Shown: positions 54,032 through 63,384 of the stretch, piece by piece
Layout: every line of letters begins with the position of its first letter
How positions within the stretch are numbered: position 1 is the stretch's first letter
Source of the DNA: Burkholderiales bacterium
Lineage (GTDB): Bacteria > Pseudomonadota > Gammaproteobacteria > Burkholderiales > Burkholderiaceae_C
Direction: 5' to 3'
Assembly (NCBI GenBank): GCA_947474755.1
Contig: CANJJE010000004.1
Span: forward strand, 1-64,000
DNA length: 64,000 bases
The notes under the pieces: generated by a model
Told to the model about the DNA's origin: nothing
Databases searched by the model: none
Seen by the model: the letters and a program-made list of their open reading frames with translations, nothing else
Translations under genes and position numbers: made by a program

Positions 54032-55089
54032 AGCGGCACCACGATCTGCACGTGGAAACCGTCGGCATCGCGTCGGCTCTCGAACTGCGCATTCACATCG
54101 TGCATCAGCCGCAGACGCTCCTGCACATTGTTCAACGCCATGCCCAGCCCCGGTCGCGCGGCGCTGGCTGGCAAGCTGTTGGCGATCGAGATCACCGCGC
54201 GGCCGCCTTTGACCCGGGTGCGCACGCGGATCGTGCCGCCGCCATCGGCCGTCTCGATGCCGTGTCGTACCGCGTTCTCGACCAGCGGCTGCAGCAGCAG
54301 CGGCGGCATGCGCGCAGAGCCAGCCGCGGGCTCGAGTTCCCAGGTGACTGCCAGTCGGTCTCCAAAGCGGATCTGCTCGATCGCCAGGTAGCGCTGCGCC
54401 AGTTCGACTTCTTCATGCAGCGTCACCGATTCGCCGACCTCGGTCAGCGCGACGCGGAACAGCTCGGCCAGATCTTCCAGCACGGCTTCCGCGCGCTGCG
54501 GATCGTGGCGCACCAGCGCCAGGGCCGAATTCAGGGTGTTGAACAGGAAGTGCGGCCGGATGCGCGATTGCAGTTCGGCCAGCTTGGCGGCGGTGTCGGC
54601 TGGCGTGCGCGCCAGGGCCCGCATGCGCAGCCATTGAAGGATCAGCAGCGCCAGGGCCGCACCGGCCAGCAACGGGGCCAGCGGGCCGATGTCGTCGAGC
54701 TCGTGCACGCCGACCCGCGACGCCAGCAGCCAGCCGCCCATCGCGCAGGCGGCCCCCAGCAGGCCGACCGCCACCGCCTGCGGCACGATGGACAGCCGCG
54801 CCAGCAGCGCCTTCAATGCGCAGGCCGCGATCAGCCAGGCCAGCATCGCTGGCGTCACGATGCCAGCACCCAGGGCGAAGCTCAGCGCCCAGGCATCGAA
54901 CGTGGGCGCGGTGAACAACACCCCAATTGCCAGCACCGCATGGGCGAACAGCATGGCGCGCAGCACCACACCGACATGGCAGACATCGAACATCACGGCC
55001 GGGCGCTCTGCTCCCACCTCCGGGCCCGGCAGGGTGCCGAAGCCCGACAGGAATGTCGAGGCAAGGTCGTCAGGGGGAGAAGGGCTCAT
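54028..55089 (-). CDS. LytS/AlgZ-like sensor histidine kinase
   Basis: This protein is about 353 residues from ATG 55089. The N-terminal half has four or five membrane segments (about 45-155). The His_kinase family domain carries the phospho-His in the motif [17 protein letters not shown], and the ATPase part has [16 protein letters not shown] and [13 protein letters not shown]. The start is uncertain: ATG 55104 adds five residues and 55191 adds 34. It pairs with the LytTR regulator downstream and is divergent from argH. Confidence 0.9.
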   Translation of the reverse strand: MSPSPPDDLASTFLSGFGTLPGPEVGAERPAVMFDVCHVGVVLRAMLFAHAVLAIGVLFTAPTFDAWALSFALGAGIVTPAMLAWLIAACALKALLARLSIVPQAVAVGLLGAACAMGGWLLASRVGVHELDDIGPLAPLLAGAALALLILQWLRMRALARTPADTAAKLAELQSRIRPHFLFNTLNSALALVRHDPQRAEAVLEDLAELFRVALTEVGESVTLHEEVELAQRYLAIEQIRFGDRLAVTWELEPAAGSARMPPLLLQPLVENAVRHGIETADGGGTIRVRTRVKGGRAVISIANSLPASAARPGLGMALNNVQERLRLMHDVNAQFESRRDADGFHVQIVVPL

Positions 55090-55175
55090 CGATAGAATCG
55101 GCATCGCTTCGACGCATTGTCTACAAACCCTCCACCACACCGGCCACGACGCACACCGCCGTTCGCCGCGAGCCC

Positions 55176-56573
55176 ATGGCGACCAACCCACTCGACAACA
55201 AATCCGAAGCCTGGTCGGCGCTTTTTTCCGAGCCGATGAGCGACCTGGTCAAGCGCTACACCGCCAGCGTTTCCTTCGATCAGCGGCTTTGGCGAGCCGA
55301 CATCGCCGGTTCGCTGGCGCATGCCGAGATGCTGTGCCACCAGGGCATCATCAGCGCCGAAGACCGCGCCAGCATCGAGCGCGGCATGGCCCAGATCACT
55401 GCCGACATCGAGGCCGGTCGCTTCGAGTGGAAGCTCGAGCTCGAAGACGTGCACCTCAACATCGAGGCGCGCCTCACCCAGCTGGTCGGCGACGCCGGCA
55501 AGCGGCTGCACACCGGCCGTTCGCGCAATGACCAGGTGGCCACCGACGTCCGGCTGTGGCTGCGCGGCGAGATCGACACGCTGCTGCCGCTGCTCGGCGC
55601 CATGCAGATCGCGCTGGTCGATGTGGCCGAGAAGAACATCGACACCATCCTGCCCGGCTTCACCCACATGCAGGTGGCTCAGCCGGTGAGCTTTGGGCAC
55701 CATCTGCTGGCTTATGTGGAGATGTTCGCCCGCGATGCCGATCGCCTGGCCGACGTGCGCAAGCGTGTCAATCAGTTGCCGCTGGGCGCGGCCGCGCTGG
55801 CTGGCACCAGCTACCCGCTGGATCGCGAGCGCGTGGCGCACACGCTGGGCTTCGATGGGGTGTGCCAGAACAGCCTCGATGCGGTCAGCGACCGCGACTT
55901 CGCGCTCGAATTCACGGCCTTCGCATCGATCACCATGGTGCACATCTCGCGCCTGGCCGAAGAGCTGGTGCTGTGGATGAGCCAGAACTTCGGCTTCATC
56001 GACCTGGCCGACCGCTACTGCACCGGCTCGTCGATCATGCCGCAGAAGCGCAACCCCGACGTGGCCGAACTGGCGCGCGGCAAGAGCGGCCGCGTGGTCG
56101 GCCACCTGATGGGCCTGATCACGCTGATGAAGGGCCAGCCTCTGGCCTACAACAAGGACAACCAGGAAGACAAGGAACCGCTGTTCGACACCGTCGACAC
56201 CGTGCGCGACACGCTGCGCATCATGGCGGAGATGGTCGCCGGCATCATTGTCAAACCCGAGGCGATGGAGCGCGCCGCGCTCAAGGGCTATGCCACCGCG
56301 ACCGATCTGGCCGATTACCTGGTCAAGAAGGGTCTGCCGTTTCGCGACGCGCATGAAGCTGTGGCCCATGCGGTGAAGCACGCGATCAGCCGGGGCGTGG
56401 ACCTGAGTGCGCTGCCTCTTTCCACGCTGCAAGGCTTCCACGCCAGCATCACCGATGACGTGTTCGAGGTGCTTACGCTGCGCGGCTCGCTGAACGCCCG
56501 CAATGTGCCCGGCGGTACCGCGCCGGCCCAGGTGCGCGCACAGATCGTCCGCCACCGTGCCCGCCTGAGCTGA
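55176..56573 (+). CDS. argH: Argininosuccinate lyase
   Basis: ArgH splits argininosuccinate into arginine and fumarate, the last step of arginine synthesis. The 465-residue protein starts [13 protein letters not shown], as in homologues. It has the family signature [16 protein letters not shown] (about 283), the [13 protein letters not shown] active-site region (about 111) and [17 protein letters not shown] (about 161). An earlier in-frame start at 54927 lies inside the histidine kinase gene and is not used. No arg operon partner is near. Confidence 0.97.
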   Translation: MATNPLDNKSEAWSALFSEPMSDLVKRYTASVSFDQRLWRADIAGSLAHAEMLCHQGIISAEDRASIERGMAQITADIEAGRFEWKLELEDVHLNIEARLTQLVGDAGKRLHTGRSRNDQVATDVRLWLRGEIDTLLPLLGAMQIALVDVAEKNIDTILPGFTHMQVAQPVSFGHHLLAYVEMFARDADRLADVRKRVNQLPLGAAALAGTSYPLDRERVAHTLGFDGVCQNSLDAVSDRDFALEFTAFASITMVHISRLAEELVLWMSQNFGFIDLADRYCTGSSIMPQKRNPDVAELARGKSGRVVGHLMGLITLMKGQPLAYNKDNQEDKEPLFDTVDTVRDTLRIMAEMVAGIIVKPEAMERAALKGYATATDLADYLVKKGLPFRDAHEAVAHAVKHAISRGVDLSALPLSTLQGFHASITDDVFEVLTLRGSLNARNVPGGTAPAQVRAQIVRHRARLS

Positions 56574-56585
56574 CGCACCGGCTGC

Positions 56586-56969
56586 TCAGGGCGGCGGCTG
56601 GCCGTAGGTGATGGACTGCACCCGGCCGTACTGGAAGCGAACCGTGGCGGTGAGGTGGCCCGGCCCGCGGTCGTACTGCCATTCGTCGATCTGCAGGCAG
56701 GGCGACACCATCCCGGCGAGCGGCGCGGGCACCTGCTGCAGCGTGGGCGCGACGTAAAGCGGCGCGCAAAACGAGTCCTTCAGCTTCGGTTCGCCGCAAT
56801 TCGTCAGTACCGTGAGGCGTGAGTCGCCGACCTCGGTCGCGCGGCCGTTGCAACGCAGGGTTTCGGCGTGAGCAGGGGGCGCCCACAGCACCATCAGCCA
56901 GAGCAGCGACATCAGCGTCAGGAAGCCGAAGAGCGGATGCCGCTCAAGCGACGCCCGATGGCCCGCCAT
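56586..56969 (-). CDS. Exported DUF2845 family protein
   Basis: This is a 127-residue protein from the ATG at 56969. A signal peptide or single anchor lies at about 10-35 (cleavage near AHA-ET). The mature part starts LRCNGRATEVGDSRLTVLTN with a Cys pair and CGEP, then WQYDRGPGH and YGRVQSITYG, matching DUF2845. Function is unknown. A decayed partial copy of its 3' end is found at about 58832-58890. A longer frame upstream exists but looks poor. Confidence 0.75.
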   Translation of the reverse strand: MAGHRASLERHPLFGFLTLMSLLWLMVLWAPPAHAETLRCNGRATEVGDSRLTVLTNCGEPKLKDSFCAPLYVAPTLQQVPAPLAGMVSPCLQIDEWQYDRGPGHLTATVRFQYGRVQSITYGQPPP

Positions 56970-57116
56970 CACAACGGTGCGCCGCGCGTGCCTGACCCGC
57001 GGCGGGCCCTGCTTGGCTTGCGAGTTGAATCGCACTCGGGTGGAGTCGGCTTGATGGGGCATAGGGTGTGCCGTCTTTATGCACGAATTGCCAATGGCCT
57101 TCCCCCGGAACGGCTT

Positions 57117-57347
57117 TCAGATCATCGTCCGGGCACGAGCCTTCGTCGCCTGTCGCAAGGCCGATAAGGCGCTGGATGCCAGCCTTGTCAGGTTCACGCC
57201 GAGATTCGACAGGCCGAACAGATCGCCCAGCGGCCGCTTTCCGCGCCCTGACATCAGAGAGGCAAGTGGCTCGGGGTCATTCGACTCGCGCAGCCCCAGG
57301 GGCGTCGCCAGGGCCTCGATGGCCACCGGAAAGCTTGGATCGGACAT
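57117..57347 (-). CDS. Small hypothetical protein
   Basis: This is a 76-residue frame, start ATG 57347 preceded by AGAGGTGAAC. It begins MSDPSFPVAIEALATPLGLR, with GRGKRPLGDLFGLSNLG in the middle and a basic C-terminus. I recognise no domain. It follows a shorter candidate at 57389-57532 by 41 bases. Moderate doubt that it is real. Confidence 0.4.
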   Translation of the reverse strand: MSDPSFPVAIEALATPLGLRESNDPEPLASLMSGRGKRPLGDLFGLSNLGVNLTRLASSALSALRQATKARARTMI

Positions 57348-57388
57348 GTTCACCTCTGAGCGGGCCGATCGGCGCCAGCCGAAGGATC

Positions 57389-57532
57389 TCAGGCCAGCGC
57401 AGTGATGTTGGACACGGTCCATCCATCCGCAGTGACGGACGCGTAGAGGGGCATGCATGAAAGCACTTGGCGAGCGAGCCTGCGAGTCAGGTAGCCAGCA
57501 CCACGCCGAACCGCGCTGCGCAGAGCCTGCAC
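57389..57532 (-). CDS. Possible very small gene upstream of 57347
   Basis: A GTG-started frame of 47 residues ends CMPLYASVTADGWTVSNITA plus LA. The end looks protein-like and not random, but no good ribosome site is visible and no family is recognised. It may be the tail of a lost gene: the same frame is open further up to the ompA terminator. Confidence 0.25.
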   Translation of the reverse strand: MQALRSAVRRGAGYLTRRLARQVLSCMPLYASVTADGWTVSNITALA

Positions 57533-57565
57533 TTCAGCACCAGAGCTCGCCTTTGCTTTCAGCCA

Positions 57566-57598
57566 TAAAAAAAGCCCCGCAACTGGTGTTGCGGGGCT
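57566..57598 (-). terminator. Terminator of the OmpA-family gene
   Basis: AGCCCCGCAAC, a short loop and GTTGCGGGGCT form a strong stem. On the minus strand it is followed by a run of seven T. Position is 13 bases after the porin stop. Confidence 0.95.
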
Positions 57599-57610
57599 GT
57601 GGCCGAAAGC

Positions 57611-58645
57611 TTACTGAACGATGCGCTCGACAGTGATCTGCTCGACCTCGACGCGGCGGTTGGGTTCGAGGCACTTGACCAGAGCGGCTCGATTCTTTTC
57701 TTTGCATTCAACGACGGGATTCGATTCGCCTTTGCCGGTCGCATTCAGGCGGTTGGCGGCCACGCCCTTGCTGATCAGATAGTCCTTGACCGCATTGGCG
57801 CGACGCTCTGACAGCTTCTGGTTGTATTTGTCGTTGCCCAGTCGGTCGGCATAGCCCGTGATGACCACGTTGGTGACGCTGCTGTTGGCGTTCAGCAGAT
57901 TGGCGATCTCGTCGAGCTTCGGCTGGTTCGAATTCAGCTTGGCGCTGTCAAACGCGAACAGCTCGGTCGCCGAGAGGGACACCTTCTCGAAACGTGCCGG
58001 CGGAGGTGGCGGCGGCGGTGCCACCGGTGCCGGCTCCGGCAGCATGGCCGGAGCGACGGGCGGCGCTGCTGCAGGCGCAGGTGCCGGCGGGGCATTGAAC
58101 GCGATGTTCAAGCCGACTGTCAGGTAGTAGTTGTTGCTCTTGAGGTCGTCGAATTTGTTGCCACCAAACCCGTGGACGTTTCGCAGATCGGCTTGCAACG
58201 TGACACGGTCGCTGAGCACAGCCTGGACGCCTGCGCCGATGCTGGCATAAGGCGCGGTTTGTGATGCAGTCCCGCCGTTCAGCCTGACCCTGTCGCGCTC
58301 GACGCCAGCACCGATCAGGAAGAATGGACGGAAGGTCTGACGCGAGAACAGATACAGACCGTCGACGCCCAGCAGGTGCTGCTGGTTCCGATCGCCGTTG
58401 TCCTTGGCGCGACCATAGACGTAGCCCATCTGGACATCCCAGTGGTCACTGATTGCTCGGCCGAACTTCAGGCCAGCGCCGAAGCCCGTTGTCTTGCTGT
58501 CCAGGCCAAAGTCGTTATCTGGCCTGAAGGCACTGACGCTGGGCTGGATATACCAGGAAGGGTTGAAGGCTGCATCCTGGGCCAGGGTGGAGCACGACGC
58601 ACCGATCAGTGCGAAGGCGAGGGCGAGTTTCTTATGTTGATTCAT
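57611..58645 (-). CDS. OmpA family outer membrane protein
   Basis: This is a 344-residue protein with a signal peptide (about 1-22, ending STLA-QD) and an N-terminal eight-strand barrel domain (about 25-195). A Pro/Ala-rich linker (about 198-225) has a run of seven prolines. The C-terminal OmpA peptidoglycan-binding domain follows (ITGYADRLGNDKYNQKLSER, near 275, then NRRVEVE). The barrel anchors the outer membrane to the wall. I took the ATG just before the signal peptide. Its strong terminator suggests a highly expressed single gene. Confidence 0.92.
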   Translation of the reverse strand: MNQHKKLALAFALIGASCSTLAQDAAFNPSWYIQPSVSAFRPDNDFGLDSKTTGFGAGLKFGRAISDHWDVQMGYVYGRAKDNGDRNQQHLLGVDGLYLFSRQTFRPFFLIGAGVERDRVRLNGGTASQTAPYASIGAGVQAVLSDRVTLQADLRNVHGFGGNKFDDLKSNNYYLTVGLNIAFNAPPAPAPAAAPPVAPAMLPEPAPVAPPPPPPPARFEKVSLSATELFAFDSAKLNSNQPKLDEIANLLNANSSVTNVVITGYADRLGNDKYNQKLSERRANAVKDYLISKGVAANRLNATGKGESNPVVECKEKNRAALVKCLEPNRRVEVEQITVERIVQ

Positions 58646-58831
58646 AGGTTGACTCCGGATCGGGTTATGCGTTTTCAGACCGATCTGAAGTGTCGCATCT
58701 CTGCTGTGCGGAAGGCTAGGGGGGAATAGATACATCGCGTAGGAGATTTCCGACCCCAATCCTCGTGGCTGCGCATCGCCGGGCTGGATTCACTGGCTGC
58801 ACCTCCTCGCTCATCGCGCGCCGTCGAGGCT

Positions 58832-58895
58832 CACCGGCTGCTCAGGACGGCGGCAGCACGGCGCGTGGCGCGGGAACCTGCTGCAGTGTGGGCCC
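58832..58895 (-). pseudogene. Decayed partial copy of the DUF2845 gene 3' end
   Basis: Two blocks match the DUF2845 gene. CACCGGCTGCTCAGG and CGGCGGC match its end (56577-56600). GCGCGGG-ACCTGCTGCAGYGTGGGC matches its interior (about 56729-56752). The part between is deleted. On the minus strand it still reads PTLQQVPAPRAVLPPS before a stop. The rest of 58646-59073 holds no gene that I can defend; another open stretch (WRESTIRWVIKTISCATF) has no start that fits. Confidence 0.4.
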
Positions 58896-59073
58896 TCCGA
58901 ACACGGTACGCGACGCGCGTGAGCCGGTTCGGGGAGAGGTCTGAGTTCCTTTGCGCGTTGAAAGTGGCGCAGGAAATCGTCTTGATCACCCAGCGGATGG
59001 TGCTCTCGCGCCAAGAGGCCTCGAGCTTCAGCACCACCTGATCCGCGCCGGGCGGGTGATGCAGCGGCTGCCC

Positions 59074-60762
59074 TCAGCCGCGGCGGCGCCGCGCGATCGC
59101 GCCCACGCCCAGCAGGCCGGCCAGCATCAGAGCGTAGGTGCCGGGTTCAGGCACGGGGGTGACCTCGTACAGCACCGTGGTGCCCAGCGTGGTGAAGTCG
59201 CCGGCCGAGTTGTCGTTGGCGATGCCTTCGTTGGACACCAGCAGGTAGAGCTTGCCGCCGTCTTCGAAGGTGGACACACCCTCGGCACGGAGGTCCGACG
59301 TGCCCGCACCGGTCTCGGCCCACCCGGCGAAGGTCGGGGCCAACGGGTCGGTGACGTCGTAGAGAGCGATGGCGCTGCGCGTGGTGCGCTCCAGGCCGAT
59401 GGCGGCGAAGGTGCGGCCGATGGCACTGAAGATGCTCACGCCCTCGGGCTCCACGCCCTTGTCGTCGCTGCGCGTATCGTCATACAAACCGGCGGCGATG
59501 GCGCGGGTTTCGAGATCGTTGCCGCTGTCCCAGACCAGGTTGCCAGCGCTGTCGCGGATGGAGAAAGAGCGACCACCCATGGTGACGATTTCAGTCATCG
59601 CCGACTCGACGCCGGTTCCCACCGATCCGTTGCGCAGGACCTGCAGGCGGGTGTCGATGCTGTCGTTGCCGATCAGCGTGGTTTTGGCCGGCAGATTGGC
59701 TGCCAAGCCGACGTTGCTGCTGCCGAAACGACGGATGTCGCTGTCGTCGACCGCTGCATCGCCCTCGTTGGCCAGCACGAAGTAAGTGTTGCCACCTGTG
59801 CTGTAGGAGGCAATGGCGTCGGGCATGTACAAGCCCTTGACCGGCACGCTGCGCGGATTGATGAAGGTGGAGTTGCTTGTGCTGTCCTGGTCCGACGGGT
59901 CGATGTGATTGCCCGTCGAGCTGAAGTCCTTGCTGCCCAGTGACTTGATGCCGGTGATCTGGTTGGTCGTCAGGTCGATCAGCGCCACGGCGTTGCTCTC
60001 CTGAAGCGTCACCATGGCCTGCAGTCCGTTGGGCGAGACGGCGATGTATTCGGGTTCCAGCGCAATCGAGGTGCTGATGCCCGACTGGATGCGCACGCCT
60101 GCTGTGCGCAGCGTGGCTTCCTGGCCGTTCCAAGCCGTGAAGCCCAGGGTGTTGACGGTGCCGACCGAGAATGAGGCCGGTGCGGTCGAGGTGAAGTTGA
60201 TGATGCTGATGCTGCCGGCCGCGTTGATGGTGCCGCCGGTCTGGCGTTCACCCTCGTTGGCGACCAGCAGCCGCTTGTTGGCGCCGCTGCCGGTCCAGGT
60301 GACCATGTCCGGCACCGAGCCCACGGTGGCGCTGCCCAGCAGCGCTGCGTTGCCACCCAGCGTGCGGAACTTGGCCGTGTCGAAGAACTGCACCGTTCCG
60401 TCAAGGCCCTTGTTGGTGCCGTTGGCAAAGGAAACTGCGGCAACACCGTCACTGATGGAGATGCTGTTGACTTCACCGAACGCCGTCGTGTCGAAGCTGG
60501 AGTGCACCGTACCGTTGAGATTGAGCAATTCGATGCCCTTGCCACCGACGGAGAAGATCGTGCGCGACAAAGGGTCCCAGGCGCTGATTTCCGACGAATA
60601 GTCTGGCGCCAGGCTAGGGGTGTTCCCTGTGACACCAGCAATGCCGGTGCTGGTGGTGGACCAGAGCTTGCTGATTGACTGGAAGGAAGCAGAGGCCAGG
60701 GCCGGCGTGGCCACGGCCGACAGCAGCACGGCACTGGCCATCATCGAAAGGTGAAATCTCAT
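59074..60762 (-). CDS. PEP-CTERM choice-of-anchor I domain protein
   Basis: This is a 562-residue exported protein. A signal peptide (about 1-24, ending ALASA) precedes a large beta-propeller-like choice-of-anchor I domain (EPEYIAVSPNGLQAMVTLQE, NTYFVLANEGDAAVDD, GVEPEGVSIFSAIGRTFAAI, KLYLLVSNEG). The C-terminus is a PEP-CTERM sorting signal: VPEPGTYALMLAGLLG, then RRRRG. Exosortase would process it for surface export, usually with exopolysaccharide. No exosortase is in the window. I took the ATG at 60762 over a GTG three codons earlier. Confidence 0.88.
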   Translation of the reverse strand: MRFHLSMMASAVLLSAVATPALASASFQSISKLWSTTSTGIAGVTGNTPSLAPDYSSEISAWDPLSRTIFSVGGKGIELLNLNGTVHSSFDTTAFGEVNSISISDGVAAVSFANGTNKGLDGTVQFFDTAKFRTLGGNAALLGSATVGSVPDMVTWTGSGANKRLLVANEGERQTGGTINAAGSISIINFTSTAPASFSVGTVNTLGFTAWNGQEATLRTAGVRIQSGISTSIALEPEYIAVSPNGLQAMVTLQESNAVALIDLTTNQITGIKSLGSKDFSSTGNHIDPSDQDSTSNSTFINPRSVPVKGLYMPDAIASYSTGGNTYFVLANEGDAAVDDSDIRRFGSSNVGLAANLPAKTTLIGNDSIDTRLQVLRNGSVGTGVESAMTEIVTMGGRSFSIRDSAGNLVWDSGNDLETRAIAAGLYDDTRSDDKGVEPEGVSIFSAIGRTFAAIGLERTTRSAIALYDVTDPLAPTFAGWAETGAGTSDLRAEGVSTFEDGGKLYLLVSNEGIANDNSAGDFTTLGTTVLYEVTPVPEPGTYALMLAGLLGVGAIARRRRG

Positions 60763-61067
60763 TTGAATCACGCCTGTGAAAAGTGGGTGAAAGACAGGCG
60801 ATGAATTTAGGGGCGGCGGATGTCAAGCTGGTGACGCCGACTGCTCTCGCCCATCCGAACGACCCCCTGGATCGGGGGTGGGTCAACCTGCTGGGCCAGG
60901 TGCGGCATCCTGGCTGGGCGCGGTATCTTCAGCTGCCAGCGCTGGCGATTTCCATGTCGGCCTGCTGTTCCAGCCAGCGCTCTTCCCGTGCCACCCGAGC
61001 GCCAATTCTTTGGCGGGTTCTTGGGTGGGGGGTAGAGCCGTTTTTGAGGCTCACTTCACAGGTGAAC
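60763..61067. other. Intergenic region without a recognised gene
   Basis: About 305 bases between the PEP-CTERM gene and tRNA-Ser. A small ACCCCC/GGGGGT hairpin lies near 60861-60881. The minus strand has an open stretch ending in a peptide like REERWLEQQADMEIASAGS, perhaps a gene remnant. Nothing else supported. Confidence 0.4.
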
Positions 61068-61157
61068 TGGCGGAAGCGGTGAGATTCGAACTCACGGTGG
61101 GGTTACCCCCACGGCAGTTTTCAAGACTGCAGCCTTAAACCGCTCGGCCACGCTTCC
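61068..61157 (-). tRNA. tRNA-Ser, anticodon TGA
   Basis: 90 nt with encoded CCA. The acceptor GGAAGCG pairs with CGCTTCC. The anticodon stem GCAGT/ACTGC encloses the loop CTTGAAA, so the anticodon is TGA (Ser). A long variable arm (GTGGGGGTAACCCCAC) is present, as required for serine tRNAs. Confidence 0.97.
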
Positions 61158-61210
61158 AGCGTTCGAATTGTAGGTGGACGGTTTGGGTGCGGCCGTGCTG
61201 CCGGGGGCTC

Positions 61211-62035
61211 TCAGCCGGGCGCCTGCGCCTGCTCGCAGTCGATCTGGATGATCTCGGTGGCGCCGTCGGGCGCGATGCGCGCGGCACTCAGTTTGCCGCC
61301 CCAGATGCAGCCGGTGTCGAGCGACAGCAGATCGCGCCGCTGGATCAAACCCAGCGTGGACCAATGGCCGAATGCCATCGGCACGCCCTGCGTCTGGCGC
61401 TGCGGGTGCTCGAACCATGGCAGCAGGCCGGGCGGGGCCTTGCCGGCGCCTTCCTTGGTGGCGAAATCGAGCGTGCCGTCGGCGGCGACGAAGCGGGTTC
61501 GGGTGAGCGCGTTGATGGCAAAGCGCAGGCGGTCGGCGCCTTGCAGTGCATCGAGCCAGCGATCGGGCTGGTTGCCGTACATCACGGCCAGGAAGACATT
61601 CAGGTCGGGGCCGCGCAGCTGCTCTTCGACCTCGGCGGCGAGCTGCAGCGTGGTGGCCAGCGTCCACTGGGGCGGCACGCCCGCATGCACCATCAGCCAG
61701 CCATGGTCATGCAGTGCCATGCGGCGGTGGCGCACCCAATCGACCCAGGCCTCGAGGTCGGGCGCATTCAGCAGGCCGTCGAGCGTGTCGCTGCGGTGAG
61801 TCTTGCGGATGCCGCGGGCCGCCGCGAGAAAGTGCAGGTCGTGGTTGCCGAGCAGGCAGGTGGCGGCATCGCCCAGCCCGCGCAGCAGCCGCAGCGTGCC
61901 CAGGCTGTCGGGGCCTCGGTTGATCAGATCGCCCAGCATCACGACGTGATCGCGCGAGGGCGAAAAAGCGAGGATGTCGAGCATGCGTTGCAGCGCGCCG
62001 CAGCAGCCTTGCACATCGCCAATCAGGTAGACCAT
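61211..62035 (-). CDS. apaH: Symmetrical bis(5'-nucleosyl)-tetraphosphatase ApaH
   Basis: ApaH hydrolyses Ap4A to two ADP, and removes NpnN caps from RNA. The 274-residue protein has the phosphoesterase motifs VYLIGDVQGC, VMLGDLINRGPDS, CLLGNHDLHFL and MVHAGVPP, with the GHWS motif near 220. Metal ligands are all visible. It is divergent from the CorC-type gene (47 bases) and sits after tRNA-Ser. Confidence 0.96.
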   Translation of the reverse strand: MVYLIGDVQGCCGALQRMLDILAFSPSRDHVVMLGDLINRGPDSLGTLRLLRGLGDAATCLLGNHDLHFLAAARGIRKTHRSDTLDGLLNAPDLEAWVDWVRHRRMALHDHGWLMVHAGVPPQWTLATTLQLAAEVEEQLRGPDLNVFLAVMYGNQPDRWLDALQGADRLRFAINALTRTRFVAADGTLDFATKEGAGKAPPGLLPWFEHPQRQTQGVPMAFGHWSTLGLIQRRDLLSLDTGCIWGGKLSAARIAPDGATEIIQIDCEQAQAPG

Positions 62036-62082
62036 CGAATGATTCTGCTACGCTGGATGTATCCCCCTCACTCGCGCCCCGC

Positions 62083-63381
62083 ATGGACGTTGCCTTACTG
62101 ACTTTCTTGATCGTGTTGAACGCGCTGTTCGCGATGTCGGAGATGGCGCTCACGGCCAGCCGCAAGGCACGGCTTCAGGTGATGGTGGAAACAGGCGATG
62201 CGGGCGCGCAGGCTGCCATGGAACTTCACGACGACCCGACCAAGTTCCTGTCCACCGTGCAGATCGGCATCACTTCGATCGGCGTGCTCAACGGCATCGT
62301 CGGTGATGCCGCGTTCTCGGCGCCGTTTGCGCTGTGGCTGGAGAGCGCCTTCGCCATGCACGACAAGGCGGCCGAGATCACTGCTACCGCGATGGTGGTG
62401 GTGGTCATCACCTTCCTGACCATCATCTTCGGCGAGCTGGTGCCCAAGCGCCTGGGCCAGATGTATCCCGAATCGGTCGCGCGGCTGGTGGCGCAGCCGA
62501 TGAACTGGCTGTCGATGGCGACGCGGCCGTTCGTGATGCTGCTGTCGTTCTGCACCGAGGGGACCTTGAAGTTGATGGGCATCCGCGGCGGCCCGAACCG
62601 CAGCGTGACCGAGGAGGAAATCGCCGCCAGCCTGGAAGAGGGGCTGGACGCCGGCGTGATCGAGGCGCAGGAGCACCAGATGGTGCGCAATGTGTTTCGC
62701 CTCGACGACCGCCAGGTCGGCTCGATGATGATTCCGCGCGGCGAAATCGTCTGGCTCGAGGCCACCGCACCGGCCGATGCGGTGCTGAAGGTGATCGCGG
62801 CCGACGAGCATTCGCGCTACCCGGTGTGCCGCGGCGGGCTCGACGACGTGGTGGGCGTGGTGTCGGCGCAAAGCCTGCTGCAGCAGGCCATCGGCGGCGC
62901 GAGGCTGGACATCACCGAGCGCCTGCAGCCGGCGGTGTTCGTGCCGGAAACGCTGTCGGGCATGGAACTGCTGGACCAGTTCCGCGCGTCGAGCGCGCAG
63001 CTGGTGTTCGTGGTCGACGAGTACGGCGAGGTACAGGGCATGATCACCGTGCGCGATGTGCTCGAAGCCATCACCGGCGAATTCACCACGCCGAGCGACG
63101 ACGCCTGGGCGGTGCGCCGCGACGACGGCAGCTGGCTCTTCGATGGCCTGATCCCGGTGCCTGAACTGAAAGACCGTCTCGATCTGAAAGACCTGCCCGA
63201 AGAAGGTCGCGGTCGCTACAACACGCTGGCCGGCATGATCATGCTGCTGCTCGGCCGGCTGCCGCACACGACCGACAGCGTCGAATGGGAAGGCTGGCGC
63301 TTCGAGGTGGTCGACCTCGACGGCAAGCGCATCGACAAGGTGCTGGCCTCGCTATCGCCGACCGGCGACCACGACCGCTGA
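62083..63381 (+). CDS. HlyC/CorC family transporter (CNNM/CorB type)
   Basis: This is a 432-residue membrane protein. The N-terminal CNNM domain (about 1-185) has three to four membrane segments and FLSTVQIGITSIGVLNGIVG, GELVPKRLGQMYPE. A CBS pair (about 205-325) has MMIPRGEIVWLE and VFVVDEYGEVQGMITVRDVL. The C-terminal CorC_HlyC domain (about 345-425) completes it. Members move or sense Mg2+ and Co2+; the name hemolysin is historical. The next gene starts four bases after its stop. Confidence 0.93.
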   Translation: MDVALLTFLIVLNALFAMSEMALTASRKARLQVMVETGDAGAQAAMELHDDPTKFLSTVQIGITSIGVLNGIVGDAAFSAPFALWLESAFAMHDKAAEITATAMVVVVITFLTIIFGELVPKRLGQMYPESVARLVAQPMNWLSMATRPFVMLLSFCTEGTLKLMGIRGGPNRSVTEEEIAASLEEGLDAGVIEAQEHQMVRNVFRLDDRQVGSMMIPRGEIVWLEATAPADAVLKVIAADEHSRYPVCRGGLDDVVGVVSAQSLLQQAIGGARLDITERLQPAVFVPETLSGMELLDQFRASSAQLVFVVDEYGEVQGMITVRDVLEAITGEFTTPSDDAWAVRRDDGSWLFDGLIPVPELKDRLDLKDLPEEGRGRYNTLAGMIMLLLGRLPHTTDSVEWEGWRFEVVDLDGKRIDKVLASLSPTGDHDR

Positions 63382-63384
63382 TCG

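Noticed and set aside
57079-57405. Plus-strand frame of 108 codons
   Set aside because: It lies opposite the minus-strand candidate with the better ribosome site, and looks like shadow sequence.
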